64,000 nt of DNA from Paguma larvata (taxonomy: Eukaryota; Chordata; Mammalia; Carnivora; Viverridae): contig CM057823.1 in assembly GCA_030068075.1 (NCBI GenBank), positions 18,138,485 through 18,202,484 of the forward strand. The letters run 5' to 3'. Shown here in pieces: positions 36,937 to 48,900 of this stretch. A program made the translations under genes and the position numbers. The notes beneath the pieces were generated by a model. The model was not told where the DNA came from and did no database searches. It was given only the letters and a program-made list of their open reading frames with translations. The stretch's first letter is position 1. Each line of letters begins with the position of its first letter.

Positions 36937-37078
36937 ATGAGGTACATGCTGTTACCCTCATTTTACAGACAAAGAAACTATGCTTAGAGAGGCTTAAGTA
37001 ATTTTCCAAAGACAAAGGATGAGTGAGCAGCCTGACTAGGGATTAAACCTTCTTTGTTGTGACTCCATATCCTGAGAC
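36937..37078 (-). repeat. MIR SINE
   Basis: Antisense MIR core: tgttaccctcattttacaga, caaagaaactatgcttagag, aggcttaagtaattttccaa, gtgagcagcctgactaggga. Confidence 0.8.
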
Positions 37079-37089
37079 TGCAGCTGTCT

Positions 37090-37489
37090 AGTCCCTCACT
37101 GTCTCGGTTCAAGGTTAACTGACTCTACTTCTACATTTCCCTGACAACCGGGTAGACCCTCCTTCTCCATTTTTATGGTTAGTATTCCAGTATTAGCGTC
37201 CTGTTCGGTCCCTCATTACACATATTTCTAGCATCTCCTTCTTCTGACCTAGCTTTTCCATCATATGTACTTGAGGCAGCACATTCATGATTTCCTAAAA
37301 TTTCAGCAGCTTTCCATTGTGTACAATTGGCTTTTGATACATTCATCTTGGTGTTCAAGGATCTTTTCAATGTCATCTCCATCCATTTTTCCTATCTTTC
37401 AGTCTTTCAGTCAATATTTACCATTCTCAGTCCTAAATACAACATGAAAATCCTACCTTTTGAGTCTGCTTCACACGTATAGAATTATT
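37090..37489 (+). repeat. L2 LINE fragment, sense
   Basis: Sense L2-like text in the 3' coding to UTR region: cagcagctttccattgtgta, caatggc-type region, ttcatcttggtgttcaagga, tctccatccatttttcctat. Interrupted at the right by a SINE and continued beyond it. Confidence 0.5.
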
Positions 37490-37690
37490 ATTTTTTTTAA
37501 GTCTATTTATTTGTTTTGAGAGAGGAAAGAGAGTGCATGAACACAAGTGGGGGAGAGACAGAGAGAGAGAGAAAGAGAATCCTACCCAGACTCCACACTG
37601 TCAGCACAGAGCCCCACAGGGACCCCATCCCACGAACCAGGAGACAAAATCAAGAGTAGGATATTTAACTGACTGAGCCACCCAAGTGGC
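37490..37690 (-). mobile_element. CAN-SINE
   Basis: Reverse-orientation SINE (ttttttaagtctatttattt to gagccacccaagtggc). Duplication tagaattatt (37480-37489) and tagaattctt (37691-37700), 9 of 10 matching. The aggtcatgacctgag block is partly deleted. Confidence 0.9.
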
Positions 37691-37840
37691 TAGAATTCTT
37701 TCATTAAAACCTAGTTTAAACACCACCACTCCATGGAAAACTCTCTAACTATTCTTGTTCACATTGCCTTTTGCAATCTCTCTTATCTCAAAGCGTGTGA
37801 TGTAACCCACTTTTTATTGTGACTTCCTTCGCAAGATATT
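37691..37840 (+). repeat. L2 LINE fragment, sense, continued
   Basis: Continues the L2 beyond the SINE: ttaaaacctagtttaaacac, caccactccatggaaaactc, tctctaactattcttgttca. Confidence 0.55.
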
Positions 37841-38269
37841 ATTTTAGGAATAGTAGGTTGCAACATTTTAGAAGCCAGGTGGTTGTGACACTCATGAACA
37901 AAATGTCAACTTGAATAGCAGAGAGCGAGAGGATCGTCATCTTTGCTCATCACTACAACCACTCTTCAAATTCCCTGAGCTCTCAAGGTTTGCTCCTTTC
38001 TCCTCAACCCTACACTTCCATTTTCTTTTATATATATGGCATTTTATGCCTCCACTTCACCCCTCACTTACTTTGCCTTGGGACCCACCGTCTGGGTTCC
38101 TATTTCTCACCTCACTCCAACACTGTTCCAAGGAAGATGTGCTGGTGATTCAGGTGGTGGTGAGGATAAGGGAAGGGAAAATCAAAGCCCTCACTTACTT
38201 TTCCCTCATCCTGCACCTCTTCCATTGGTTTTCTATTTCTAGTAATGGCCCCAAGCCCCATCCTGTCTA
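37841..38269. other. Unassigned, holds most of the longest open frame
   Basis: An open frame of 148 codons on the plus strand runs 37911-38357. It reads as a low-information, S/P/F/H-rich chain with no domain I know and ends in L2-like sequence. Probably not coding. Confidence 0.4.
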
Positions 38270-38420
38270 CCCTTGTTCTCCTGTCCCCAAGGCTCAGCTC
38301 AAATCTGATTTGCTGCATCAAATTTTCCAGTACTCTAGCTCAAGTCTTACCACTTAAGAGCACAGTAAAAGTCTGTCTTTAAAAATTTATGTACGAGTTT
38401 GTTTTTATCCACCACATCTT
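38270..38420 (+). repeat. L2-like fragment
   Basis: Sense L2-like phrase ccccaaggctcagctcaaat, then a region like 'ccagtactctagctcaag'. Moderately diverged. Confidence 0.45.
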
Positions 38421-38499
38421 GACCAAAAAACAAAGAGCGTTAAACATTTGTTTTTGATATTGTTGGGAGTCAACAAGATGGGAAATACTAACAATATGC

Positions 38500-38695
38500 C
38501 AAACAATATTCTAAGGATTTTCTAGGTATTGACTCATCATTACAATAATCCAGTGAAGTGAGTGTTATTATCATTCCTATTTTATAGATGCAGAAAGTGA
38601 GGCACAGAGGGACTAAAAAACTTGCCCCAAATGATACAGATATTAAGCAACAGGATAAAAACTCAGACAATCTGGCCTCTCATACTGCTATGGCT
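38500..38695 (-). repeat. MIR SINE
   Basis: Antisense MIR: ttatcattcctattttatag, atgcagaaagtgaggcacag, agggactaaaaaacttgccc, taagcaacaggataaaaact. Confidence 0.85.
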
Positions 38696-40944
38696 CTTTC
38701 TGCCACAATTGTCAGCAGGAAGGGAGGAAGCCAAATCCATCATGAAGCTTTATGAGTAAAGGAACACTATGCTTAGGTAGTTGCCTAGGACAAGCCGTGT
38801 TCCTAGCTGTTTATACAACTCCTTACCCTTTGGTCCTCTGGGGGTACCTCCCTGATTCCCACCCTTCTCAATTCCTTGCTTCAGGCCATTGGAGTCACCA
38901 GTAGGCTTGGGGGGACAGAACTCCACTTCTGTTAAAACAAATGCTCCCATGTGTTATCTGTGGTAGGTTGAGCTTTCAGTACTCTTCAACTAGATGCTTT
39001 ACTTCAGGCAATTTATGGACCAAATAAGCTGTTTTTGTTATGTTACAAGAAATCTACAGAAAATGGTCTTTGTATTCTAAATAAGCTTTTGAAGAATGGA
39101 GTCAGCAATACTTTTGTTTCTTCCATCCCATTACACAACTCCAAACACAGCTGACCTTCCGCAAACCTTGCTGGGGGCTTTCAGTTTGACTGAGAGATGC
39201 CTCCTCCACAGTTTAGTTGACTTCCCTCTGTCCCTCTAATTTGGCCACCAGTTCACAGATGCCATCGGTTAGTAGGGGTCAAGTGAGAGTCTGTCCTCAA
39301 TGTCACTGAACATATATAAGCAATAAACATAAGTAAGATTCTGAAGTCTCTCTCAAACCGCTCCATTGAAAATACCCCTTATTGTTGAGGCTTCACTCAG
39401 GTCAATCCACGTAGCTCCTTCCGTCACTGCCTACCACGTCCAAGACTGTCAGAGCAGAGAAGGGAAGGATGAGCAAGCAAAACACAGTCTCCTAAGCACA
39501 ATTAGAATGGTTTGTTTCTTCCTTTTAGGATGTAAAAGTATAAATTCACTTAAAATATTGTCATGGCCTTTTCCTCAAGTAGTTAGCAAGCCATTGAATT
39601 GTCATCTAACAACAGATGTTTTAGTAAGAAAATAAAAAAGATGCACTGAAGGACCTTGAAATAAATAATAGTGCAGCCATCCCTATTTTTCAGAGAGGAA
39701 AAATTAATTTTATTCATACATATTCATGACTGAATAAAATGATTTCTTTTTTGTAAATGTAATAGTGAGAATTAAAAAAAAACATCAAATTACTTGTGGT
39801 GGAATTTGCATAAGCAAACGGAAAGATATATAAGGTAGTTCTAGTTCTGGACAAAGTGTCCCTCATTAATGAAGGAATAGATCATACTAATGTTACCTTT
39901 ATAAAGAGAAATGGATATGGGCAAATTTAGTACAAAGTTTCCCAATGAACAAAAAAGGACAAAAAATAGTATATGTAGTCATTTTTACCATTTATCGCTG
40001 CACGTGATCTTCATTTAGAGCAAGCACACCATTACAGTAGTGAAAGGATTGCAGAAAACCTCACCTTAAAACAAATGAGAGCTTTGCACTTTAATATATG
40101 AACAGCTTGTGCACTTTCCTACTTCTTTGTTTTATAGAATTCAATACAAATTTCTGTTGCAATTTTAGATAACAGGTCACCAGAAAAAGTAATCTGGGAT
40201 TTATTAACTCAACCTTGTACTAATTCTCTGCATAAGCTCCTTCAATGGGGAGACAGGGTAAATTTGTGATTCAGGAGTCCCCACCCACCCATCTGCTCTG
40301 GTCCACGAGAAACCATGTCTCTGAGGCCCTTGTCTTTGGCTCCTGGACCCCACTGAGTTGAACTGGCTCAAGGGAATTCTCTGAATCAGCTTAAAATATA
40401 AATTATTGGAAAAGAAAGAAGGTATTGAACTACTTCAATTTATCCAATGCTATATGAGAACCCAGAGGCAAAAACTGTTCAGCAAGGGCCACGGATTGAT
40501 TTATGTGTAAGATTTATTTCCATGCTCTGATTTGAAGAGGACTTTCAAACAGGCAGAAATCCGGAGAACAGCTAGGTGCGGAGGAAGCTCACATTCTTTC
40601 ACCGGACAGACCCCCTCATCGGCAAACATGGAAACAGGCATGACTGCTAGATGTCCTTGAATGTGGATCAGCTGCTTCATGTATCAACATTTTCCTTTCA
40701 TCCTCCTCTCTGAGTCCCAGAGTTTGAACTTCCAAATGTGTTCTACGGACCTCTGTGGTCCCTATTCAGGCTGGTGATTAACACGAAGCAAAGCACGCTT
40801 TCCCTTTATGTATAAGCTACAAATCAGTATTAGAGGAGGAAAGTGAAAGGATTATTCAAGACTTCATACAAACTTATTTGCTGTTGGTAGTTCTATCATT
40901 TATGGTAGCTAGCTTACATATCGATTTGTAGTTCGCTCTAGTGA
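38696..40944. other. Unique intergenic sequence
   Basis: No gene or confident repeat recognised. The 89-codon frame at 39366-39635 has no domain. Confidence 0.5.
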
Positions 40945-41075
40945 ATGAGGTAGTGTAATATCCTGGAAAGAATACAGACTTTGAAATCTAACATTTTGTG
41001 GGTTTAGTCACTTAGCAGCTATGTAATCTTGAACAAGGTGCTTAAGCCTTCCAACCTTATCTGAATCACCTAAAA
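40945..41075 (+). repeat. MIR SINE
   Basis: Sense MIR left half: gaatgaggtagtgtaatatc, gaatacagactttgaaatct, cacttagcagctatgtaatc, ttgaacaaggtgcttaagcc. Confidence 0.75.
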
Positions 41076-42177
41076 GATCTTAGCAACACATTTGTCTTCA
41101 TTAGGCTACAGAGATATATTGGCATCGGACGCTCAGGATGGCATTGATATTTAGATATTCATGGAGAGTCGGCTGACTTTACTATGAAAAATGTATTCCA
41201 TTGGAATAAAATCAATTCAGCAGAGTTTTCCTATAGACAAATGCATGGAAATGTAGAAGGCTTGGGAATGCCATCAACAGGACGGTTTCTTGTCAGATTT
41301 CACAAATTCGTTACAGAACTCGTCTCTTCACACGGATTTACGGCCACTTTGGAGGCAAGGCGGTGCCAAAGTCCTGGGAAGAGGCTTTCGGTCAGATTCC
41401 CCTGGCTTTCTGTTCCAGTTGTGCTCTGCTACTTATTAAATCTATGTCGCTTACAAGTTATTTTATTGCTTAAATGATGCTTTCCTCTCTGTAGCACTGT
41501 GGTAACAATGCCAGATTTGTATGGACATTGGTGAAGTTTAAAACGATGTATGTGCAGTGCCTATTTCTGATTTCTGTTCCCCTTCTCCCTCTTCTTCCTT
41601 TTTTTTTTTTTTTTTTTTGATGACCTGGAGGAAGCTGTATCTGTGACGAAAGTTAATGCCTAAAAATCTCACTCCTGGCTATAGTTGCACGTTTGGGCAG
41701 GATTCCGAGCAGCACCCTTATGAGACTTTATGAGCCCTCAGAAATGAGTGGCTTTGTGCAAAGCTACTCTGCTTACTTACGACTAAGACCCCTAACGAAA
41801 TCCACAGGGCTTGACGAATTGGTCAGTAACAACATCTGTAGGGATAAGAATTTGGGTGGGGGGGAGGGAACGGCATAAATTATCTCAACCTCCTCCTGGG
41901 GATTTAAACATTGGCCCCAGATTATATTTTATGTTACCATATATAGAATGTCTTTCTAGTCATTTGACTTTCAGAAAGAGCTCAGAGGAGAAGCTGGAAT
42001 TAGATGTCAAAGGCAAAAGAACAAAACGTGATTTTGTGAAGATATAATTTTCTCCAGCGTTCTCATTCCCAATTCAGGGGGGATTAATATTTCCATCCAG
42101 TACATTCCATAGGGAGAAAGTGTGTGTCCTGCATAGTATTTATTAGTATTACGCATTATACTGATGTCTTTTCATGC
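41076..42177. other. Unique sequence with a poly-T run
   Basis: No gene recognised. The 97-codon frame at 41184-41477 has no domain. A 20-base T run sits at 41599-41618. Confidence 0.45.
41599..41618. repeat. Poly-T tract
   Basis: Twenty T in a row after a C/T-rich lead-in. No retroposon body recognised to its right. Confidence 0.9.
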
Positions 42178-42263
42178 CTGCTACCTGCCAGTAGACTGTA
42201 GCCACTGGATGTCAGGGTCTCATTCAATTCTCGGTTCCTAAATCCTGGCATAGAAAATGTTTT
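42178..42263 (+). repeat. L2 LINE 3'-end fragment
   Basis: Sense L2 end: gtagactgtagccactggat, gtcagggtctcattcaattc, cctaaatcctggcatagaaa. Its end is broken by the next SINE. Confidence 0.65.
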
Positions 42264-42488
42264 ATTTATTTACTTATTTATTTATTTATTTATTTTATTT
42301 ATTCATTTTTTGAGACAGAGGCAGCACAAGTTGGGAGGAAGCAGAGAGAGGGAGAATCCCAAGCAGGCTCTGCACGCTGTGGGCACCGAGCCTGATGCAG
42401 GGCTCAAACTCACGATACTGTGAGATCATGACCTGAGCCAAAACCAAGAATCGGATGCTTAACTGAGCCACCCAGGCCCAGGTGCTCC
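42264..42488 (-). mobile_element. CAN-SINE with (TTTA)n tail
   Basis: Reverse-orientation SINE with an expanded TTTA tail (42262-42306), then gacagaggcagcacaagttg, agatcatgacctgagccaaa and a head containing a small duplication (ccacccaggcccaggtgctc). Inserted in an L2 end. Confidence 0.9.
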
Positions 42489-42500
42489 AAAAACATTTTT

Positions 42501-44269
42501 AAAACAAAACAAATAGATGGATGGTCAGGAGGCCTGCAAATATGGGAGGCACTATTTAACTCTTTATTATTATTATCATTTAGGACATCGGTAGTCATGT
42601 ATTAAAAGCCAAGAAGAGAGAAGAGTCATGTTTTAGACATCACTTCTTAGAACAGTTTGCCCATAAAGAGATTAAGATTATAGACTTGGGTATTGCTGGG
42701 TCTCACTTTCTTTTTCAAGGGGCAGTCCACGTTAACTAAGGAGCAATCGGCAATCCGTTTCATCGTCTCTGTTGCCCGGCTCTTATCTGCTGTCTTCTGC
42801 ATTTCTCTCTCCTCTCGCGTTCAAGGTGAATACCTACCCATAACCAACATCTTTAAGTCTCTAGGCAATCACTTTACTCTTTTCTGTGGGTAAATCTCCC
42901 TTGTTTCCCCAAGAGTAGATTTTTGTCCCCAAAGGTTCTTTTGTGTGAATAGTAACTCAAGGCATATTAGTTTACAGGTGAAGTAAACATCCCTCAGACC
43001 CAACAAGTGGGTTTTTTGTTTGTTTGAGACAAACAGCCTGAAGTCAGACTGAATAAATAATATTTCCTCAGTCAGTCTAGTTTGGACACAGCTCTTTAGG
43101 AAAAATACCACCATTTTCTGTCTGCCTCACACACAGAACCTTCCTTTCTTACGCGGCAGAACCCTTGATTGCCTGCCGGCCCATGATCAGACTAGCTATT
43201 CATGGGATCCCACTTCTGATTTAATTCTCTCGCTTCATCTTGTCAGAAAGGTAAGTGGTGGTGGGGTGGAGGTGGGGCAAGTTTCGGTAACTCACCGGGC
43301 CACAATAGTGCTGGGCTTTTTCAAGCAACCAGCATTTAAGTCTTTCACTCATTACCCTCACCCACTTATTTAAAAAATGATTGTAATAAACCTTGTGGCT
43401 TTTACTTTTGCTAATCATGAAAAATAGTTCTTTTATTAAATTAGAATGCTTTCACTTCTTTCCCACTCAGGGGCCCCATGTTCCAGTATTTCGGCTGTTA
43501 CTGTGTGAAGAAATAGAAAATACCCATTAAAACTGGACATATCTCCTTTGTTACCCTCGCTCCTGTTGGTTTTATAAGAACACCGATGACATGTTTCTTT
43601 GAGAGCTGTTTCATATTTATGAAAATGAATAATTCATATTAAATCAAGTTGATGTATTATATTAATATTGTATTTTAAAATGCAGAGTTATCTACCCTCA
43701 GTAAACATGATCTAGGCATTATTAGAGTGAACTAACAGTTCAAACAAATAACCCCCAAATCTCAGTGGTTCAAAACAATAAAGTGTATTTCTAATTTACA
43801 TAAAGGCCAATATGATCAAGCAAGACCTAAAAAGTACAGAAAGTAAATATGTATTCAGACTACAGTGTATTTAACTAGGAAAGAAAGCTTGATTGTCTTC
43901 TGTTTGACATTTGATTAATAATTATTTACAGACTTTTTGCTACAGTAGAAAAAAATAACCAGAATCAATCTGAATAAATATAATAAAAACTTATTAATGC
44001 TTAATAAATATTAGTGTCTCTAGTTTACAATCATGGGTATCTTCCCTGAAATTTATCCTATCCTTTGCTTTATTCTCAGAAGAGAATTGGTTGCTAGTTC
44101 CTCTTACAAATTTTTGCAGCATCTATTTTTCATGTGTCTTTCTTGGGAGGTAACTTGTTATTTGAAGCTGAACATTTGCTGTCTGTGAACCTGATTTGTA
44201 GAAACATTTCAATAGTCAAAATAATCTTTTCTTGTACCTAGAGCTAGAGTGGACCAAAATCTTCCATTT
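42501..44269. other. Mostly unique sequence
   Basis: No gene recognised. About 43715-43800 (ccccaaatctcagtggttca then aacaataaag) resembles the reverse complement of an old LTR or other ancient repeat end, too diverged to name. Confidence 0.45.
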
Positions 44270-44289
44270 CTATCTTCTCAAATTTTTTT

Positions 44290-44303
44290 TTATTTATTTT
44301 TTT

Positions 44304-44339
<36 letters not shown>

Positions 44340-44525
44340 AGAGCAGGAGAGACAAAGCATGAGTGGGGGAGGGTCAGAGAGAGAGAGGGAGACACAGAAT
44401 CTGAAGCAGGCTCCAGGCTCTGAGCTATTAGCACAGAGCCTGACGCGGGGCTCGAACTCACAGACTGCGAGATCATGACCGGAGCCGAAGTCGGACACTT
44501 AACCGACTGAGCCACCCAGGCGCCC
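44290..44525 (-). mobile_element. CAN-SINE A, inserted into the tail junction of SINE B
   Basis: Reverse-orientation, little-diverged SINE with a T run of more than 30 as its tail and a perfect head (gagccacccaggcgcccc). Its own duplication is ctcaaattttttt at 44277-44289 and 44526-44538, so it jumped into the tail/flank junction of the next SINE. Confidence 0.95.
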
Positions 44526-44538
44526 CTCAAATTTTTTT

Positions 44539-44743
44539 AAAAATTTTTAATGTTTATTTAATTTTTGAGAGACAGAGCATGAGTGGGGGAGGAGCAGAGA
44601 GAGAGGGAGACAGAATCCAAAGCAGGCTCCAGGCTCTGAGCCATCAGCACAGAGCCTGATGCAGGGTTCAAATCCACAAACTGTGAGATCATGACCGGAG
44701 CCAAGGTCGGACGCTTAACCGACTGAGCCACCCAGGTGCTCCT
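44539..44743 (-). mobile_element. CAN-SINE B (older of a nested pair)
   Basis: Reverse-orientation SINE. Its target duplication ctatcttctcaaattt is at 44270-44285 and 44744-44759, that is, outside SINE A as well, which shows B was there first. Confidence 0.95.
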
Positions 44744-45009
44744 CTATCTTCTCAAATTTAAGGCTTAGCATGTGACTTCTCTAAAAAGCTGCATAGCAGA
44801 GCCAATGGGATTTTCAAGTCAGCATTTCTACCCAAATGGTAAAAAGGAGGGGACGAGATGTTGCCTGAAGAAATACACAAATACAAATGCGCTCACAGAA
44901 TAAAATATTGTAAAAACATGTCTGGAAAAGCTTTAACTGTTTATTACTTATCTTATATGCATAGCAGAACCACTGTATTGATATAAATTTGAACTGAGTA
45001 TCAGTTTTG

Positions 45010-46255
45010 CTTTTTTTTTAAGAGTCCTATTTTTGGGCTTAAGTCTACTTAATCCTGTGATTTGCTATTTGTCTCATCTTTTCTCTTTCCTCCTTGTTCT
45101 TGCTTTATTGATGTCTTTCAGCTTAAACAAGTATTTTCTACTATTCAGGTTTTTCTTCTCTATTACATTTTAGCTACTCCTTTTAAAAAATATATTTTTT
45201 CTAGTTTCTTTAGGGATTAAGATATGCCTCAATTTATCACAGTCCACTGTAAAAACTGCACAACAGTATAGTTCCATTTGTTTTATCATTTAATTTTAAT
45301 TAATATTTACTTTCTACATATATCTAAAACTCTGCCATTTATTGTAGCTAATTTTGCTTCAAACATCTAGTAACAGTCTTTTAAATAAATTTTATAAATA
45401 TTTTTTTTTATATTTTACCAAAAATATTTGATATTTATGATAGTCCTCATTCTTTCCTAGAGATAGGGACTTCCATCCGGAATTATTTTTCTTAAGCCTA
45501 AAGAATCTCCTTCAGTATTATGCGCCTTCAGTGAAAAATTCTCTTGGCCTTAGTTTTGCTTTGGGTTTTGAAAAATCTTTGCTGAAGATAAAAATTCAAG
45601 TTCATAGTTATTTTTTTCTGCAGCACATTAAAACTATCCCGTTGTTTTCTGATTTCCATCGTTTTTGATGAGCATTGTTGTTAATATTGTTCACCTGAAT
45701 TTAGTCATGCACCTTCATTTTCTGGCCACGTTTAGCTTTCCTTCTTTGCTTTTAAGATTTTATATTTCAGTAGGTTGACTCTGATACACCTTGCTGTTGT
45801 ATTCATTGTATTTAAAATGCTTGAAGTTCACTGGGCTTCTGGGATCCGTGAATTGATAGCTTTACAAATTTTATAAAACAGTCAATCATTGCCTTTTGCA
45901 TATTTCCACTGTTCTATTCTTTACCTCTTCTCCAATGTTACTCTGTTTATATTAGTCCATGGGTCACTGATTCTCTGTTTTATTTATTGCTTTGTTTTGC
46001 TTGCTTTAGTTTGGATAGTTTCAATTTATTTCAATTGACTTCAATTCACTGATCCTTTCTTATCTCTTTAACATCCTCTTACACCTACCTAATGAATTTT
46101 TTATTGAGCACCATAAGTTTCAGTGCTATAATCACTTGATTCTTTATGAGCTTCCATTGCTTTGAGCCATGCCACAATTATTGGTCCATTTTGTACATCT
46201 TTTAAAAAATTAACATATGTATAATAGTTTTAAGTCCTAGTACGCTAATCTAAAA
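45010..46255 (-). mobile_element. Antisense L1/HAL1 ORF1-type sequence
   Basis: T-rich sequence following antisense ORF1/HAL1 order: tttctgatttccatcgtttt then tgatgagcattgttg, tcattttctggccacg, cttgaagttcactgggcttc, tgggatccgtgaattgatag. Heavily eroded. L1 ORF1 and HAL1 cannot be told apart by eye here. Confidence 0.55.
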
Positions 46256-46400
46256 ACTCGTTTTTTATTGAGATATAGTGGATGTAACACTATAGTAGTT
46301 TCAGTTGTACAACATAATGATCTGTGTATAGATTGCAAAATAATCACCATAAGTCCAGCTGACATCCATCAACACACATGGTAGCTCATCTTGTCATAAT
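46256..46400 (-). mobile_element. Antisense L1 3'-UTR-like fragment
   Basis: Reads as the reverse complement of an old L1 3' end: ttttattgagatatagtgga, tttcagttgtacaacataat, gatctgtgtatagattgc, atccatcaacacacatggta. Confidence 0.7.
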
Positions 46401-46870
46401 GCTTCTATGACATTTTTTTTCTTGATTATGGGTTTCAATTTGATTAGATTATGGATTTTGATTTGGCTTTTTCACATGTCCTTCACATGTCTCAAAATGT
46501 TTTCTTGCATCCTATATACTATATATAAAATTCCACTTGATGGTGAAGTTGAATAGTTACAAATGTGTAGATATAGTTATAGATCTGTTTTCCCCCAGAG
46601 AGGTCTTATTGCTTTGTTAGCCATCCATGGTGAGATCTCTGAACCTAGCAGAAGTCACTTGCAACTTCGATTAGTTTTATTTCACTTCTGATTTCAAATA
46701 CTTTGAGAGTTCAATTAGGCTCCTCTCTCCAAAAAACTTCAGGGACTGAGCACCAATTTTAAGAAAGCAACTAGCTTTCTACACTTCCAAGGTGCTACTG
46801 TCTTCGATGTTATGAGGAAATTAACTGGGCAGAGGCTGGGTTGCTGCTTTAATTAGTTTCATTTTATTAA
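46401..46870 (-). mobile_element. Antisense L1/HAL1-like sequence, continued
   Basis: T-rich sequence that appears to continue the antisense HAL1/L1 5' half. Assignment is weak, made from composition and flow rather than a firm match. Confidence 0.35.
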
Positions 46871-46880
46871 GGAAACTTTT

Positions 46881-47088
46881 TTTTAATTTTAATTTTTTAA
46901 AATGTTTATTTATTTTTGAGACAGAGCATGAGCGGGAGAGGGGCAGAGAGGGAGACACAGAATCCGAAGCAGGCTCCAGGCTCTGAGCCATCAGCACAGA
47001 GCCCGATGCAGGGCTTGACCTCACAGACGGTAAGTTCATGACCTGAGTCGAAGTTGGACACTTTACCGACTGAGCCACTGGACGCCCT
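46881..47088 (-). mobile_element. CAN-SINE
   Basis: Reverse-orientation SINE (aatgtttatttatttttgag to tgagccactggacgccc). Duplication ggaaactttt at 46871-46880 and 47089-47098. Confidence 0.95.
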
Positions 47089-47098
47089 GGAAACTTTT

Positions 47099-47717
47099 GT
47101 TTTGAGGTTGAGGTCAGGTGCCTTCTTCCAGCAAGAGTTTGGGATTGAAGCACCACTAGGTCTCTCTCCTGCCCTAGCCCCCTCCCTACTCATTATTTAT
47201 TTAACAAAACATAGTCTTGAGAGGGTTGGAACATTGGGATTACTAGTGTTGCATTTGGGGTTCTTTCACATTTCGGTTCCTCCTGACAGCCCACGAGTTC
47301 ATTAAAAATTCAGCTGAATTTTCTTTGTCCTAAAAGAGTCTCCCTGCCTCTGTTAAGACTGGTCCTCCATCCTCCCCCAAACAGACTGGGTGGCAGCTTC
47401 CAGCTAGGTGAGAAGCTACTGCTTTTTTACTTGAGAAGGTCTCATTCTTCTCCAGAACTTAGTTCTTTATTTTGTGGGTGGTAATTTCATTTTTTTGACA
47501 TCTCTGCATCAGTAGCTCTTAAATGGCTTCAAAGTAAAGAATGATGATTTAGTTTACACAGTGTTCTTTTGCTACAGACATTGTGACCATATTTCATTAC
47601 TTCTACTTCCTTATGGGAAATGGGACGTACTCATTAAGTTTTAAAGATAAGGCTCTATGTGGCCTGACTCTGATTTTCAAGATCAGTGTATCAAAGACCT
47701 ATTCATTAACACTATTT
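47099..47717. other. Unassigned, possibly eroded antisense L1/HAL1
   Basis: No gene. Pyrimidine-rich sequence that may continue the antisense LINE to about 47560. Not firmly aligned. Confidence 0.35.
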
Positions 47718-47734
47718 AAGAATTTTCAAAAAGA

Positions 47735-47961
47735 CGGGCGCCTGGGTGGCTCAGTCGGTTGAGCATCCGACTTCAGCTCAGGTCATGATCTCGCGGTCTG
47801 TGAGTTTGGGCCCTGCGTCGGGCTCTGTGCTGACAGCTCAGAGCCTGGAGCCTGCTTTGGAATCTGTGTCTCCCTCTCTCTCTGCCCTTCTCCTGCTCAC
47901 ACTCTGTCTCTATGTCTCAAAAATAAATAAACGTTAAAAAAATAAATAAAAAAAATTGAAA
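47735..47961 (+). mobile_element. CAN-SINE, little diverged, 17-base duplication
   Basis: Nearly consensus plus-strand SINE: cgggcgcctgggtggctcag through ctcaaaaataaataaacgtt. Perfect duplication aagaattttcaaaaaga at 47718-47734 and 47962-47978. One of the youngest copies here. Confidence 0.97.
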
Positions 47962-47978
47962 AAGAATTTTCAAAAAGA

Positions 47979-48660
47979 TTTAGAATTGCAAATAATCTTT
48001 TTATTAAAACCTAGTCTGCTTCCTTTTTCAAAGGAAGTAGAGTTTTTCTGAGCTTTTCATGGACATGAAGGGGCCCTCTGTGAGTGCATGAATCTAATCA
48101 TTGAATTATATACACCCCATTAGATTTTCATATTATGATCTCCCAAGAGACTGACAGGCTTCGGACAGCTATTTATATATAAGAGCACAGCCAAGAAAAA
48201 ACATTTTGTATTCTTTTTCAAGACCCGTATAGGTGAAGCTAATTTCATTATGTAGCTAAGTCAGTTAAAATGTTTGGAAGGTAAAAGACTTTCTAGCAGC
48301 TAGCGTCCCTGTGATACTTAGAACTGTCTTTGTTAGGATTCTTTCAAATATGAGGTTCATTTATTGAGAGGTTAAGATGTTGCCCTTGTAGGAAGTAAGA
48401 AACTATGCAAGGTAGATTTCTTTGTTTTTATTTCCTATGTTTGTTTCTTTGTTTTGTCACTTGGAAATAGTTCCTGAATGTCAACATTAGAAGAGTTATG
48501 AGATTATACCATCCTATCAGAGGAACTGTTAGGAAGATTCTCCTGGGGAGATTTTTTAAAGATTAGGAAAAAACACTTGGAATGAATGAAGTATAATAAC
48601 TGTAAATTATGATGGGCTAGGTTTTACTTGGAATTCCTGTCTGACTTTTTAATTTTAATA
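47979..48660. other. Unassigned intergenic sequence
   Basis: No gene or confident repeat recognised. Confidence 0.5.
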
Positions 48661-48671
48661 TAACTAGCATT

Positions 48672-48894
48672 AAAAAAATGTCTATTTACTTATTTTAGAG
48701 AGAGAGAGAGTGAGCACATGCATGAGCAGGGGAGGGGCAGAGAGAAAGGGAGAGAGGACAGAGAATACCAAGCAGGCTCTCTACACTGTCAGCACAGAGC
48801 CCCATGCAGGGCTTGATCCCACAAACCATGAGTACATGACCTGAGCTGAAATCAAGAGGCAGATGCTTAACTGACCGAGCCACCCAGGTGCCCC
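48672..48894 (-). mobile_element. CAN-SINE
   Basis: Reverse-orientation SINE (aaaatgtctatttacttatt to gagccacccaggtgcccc). Short flanking match tagcatt on both sides. It lies in or next to the tail of an older SINE. Confidence 0.9.
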
Positions 48895-48900
48895 AGTAGC

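Noticed and set aside
41599..41680. Poly-T as the tail of an antisense processed pseudogene
   Set aside because: The sequence to its right does not read as any gene I recognise and shows no target-site duplication.
46821..47193. Open frames of 95-111 codons on the reverse strand containing 'SVGKVSNFDSGH' or 'SVKCPTSTQVM' type text
   Set aside because: These recur wherever a CAN-SINE is translated (also at 44.3, 47.7, 50.1, 53.9 and 57.5 kb). They are SINE readthrough, not a protein family.
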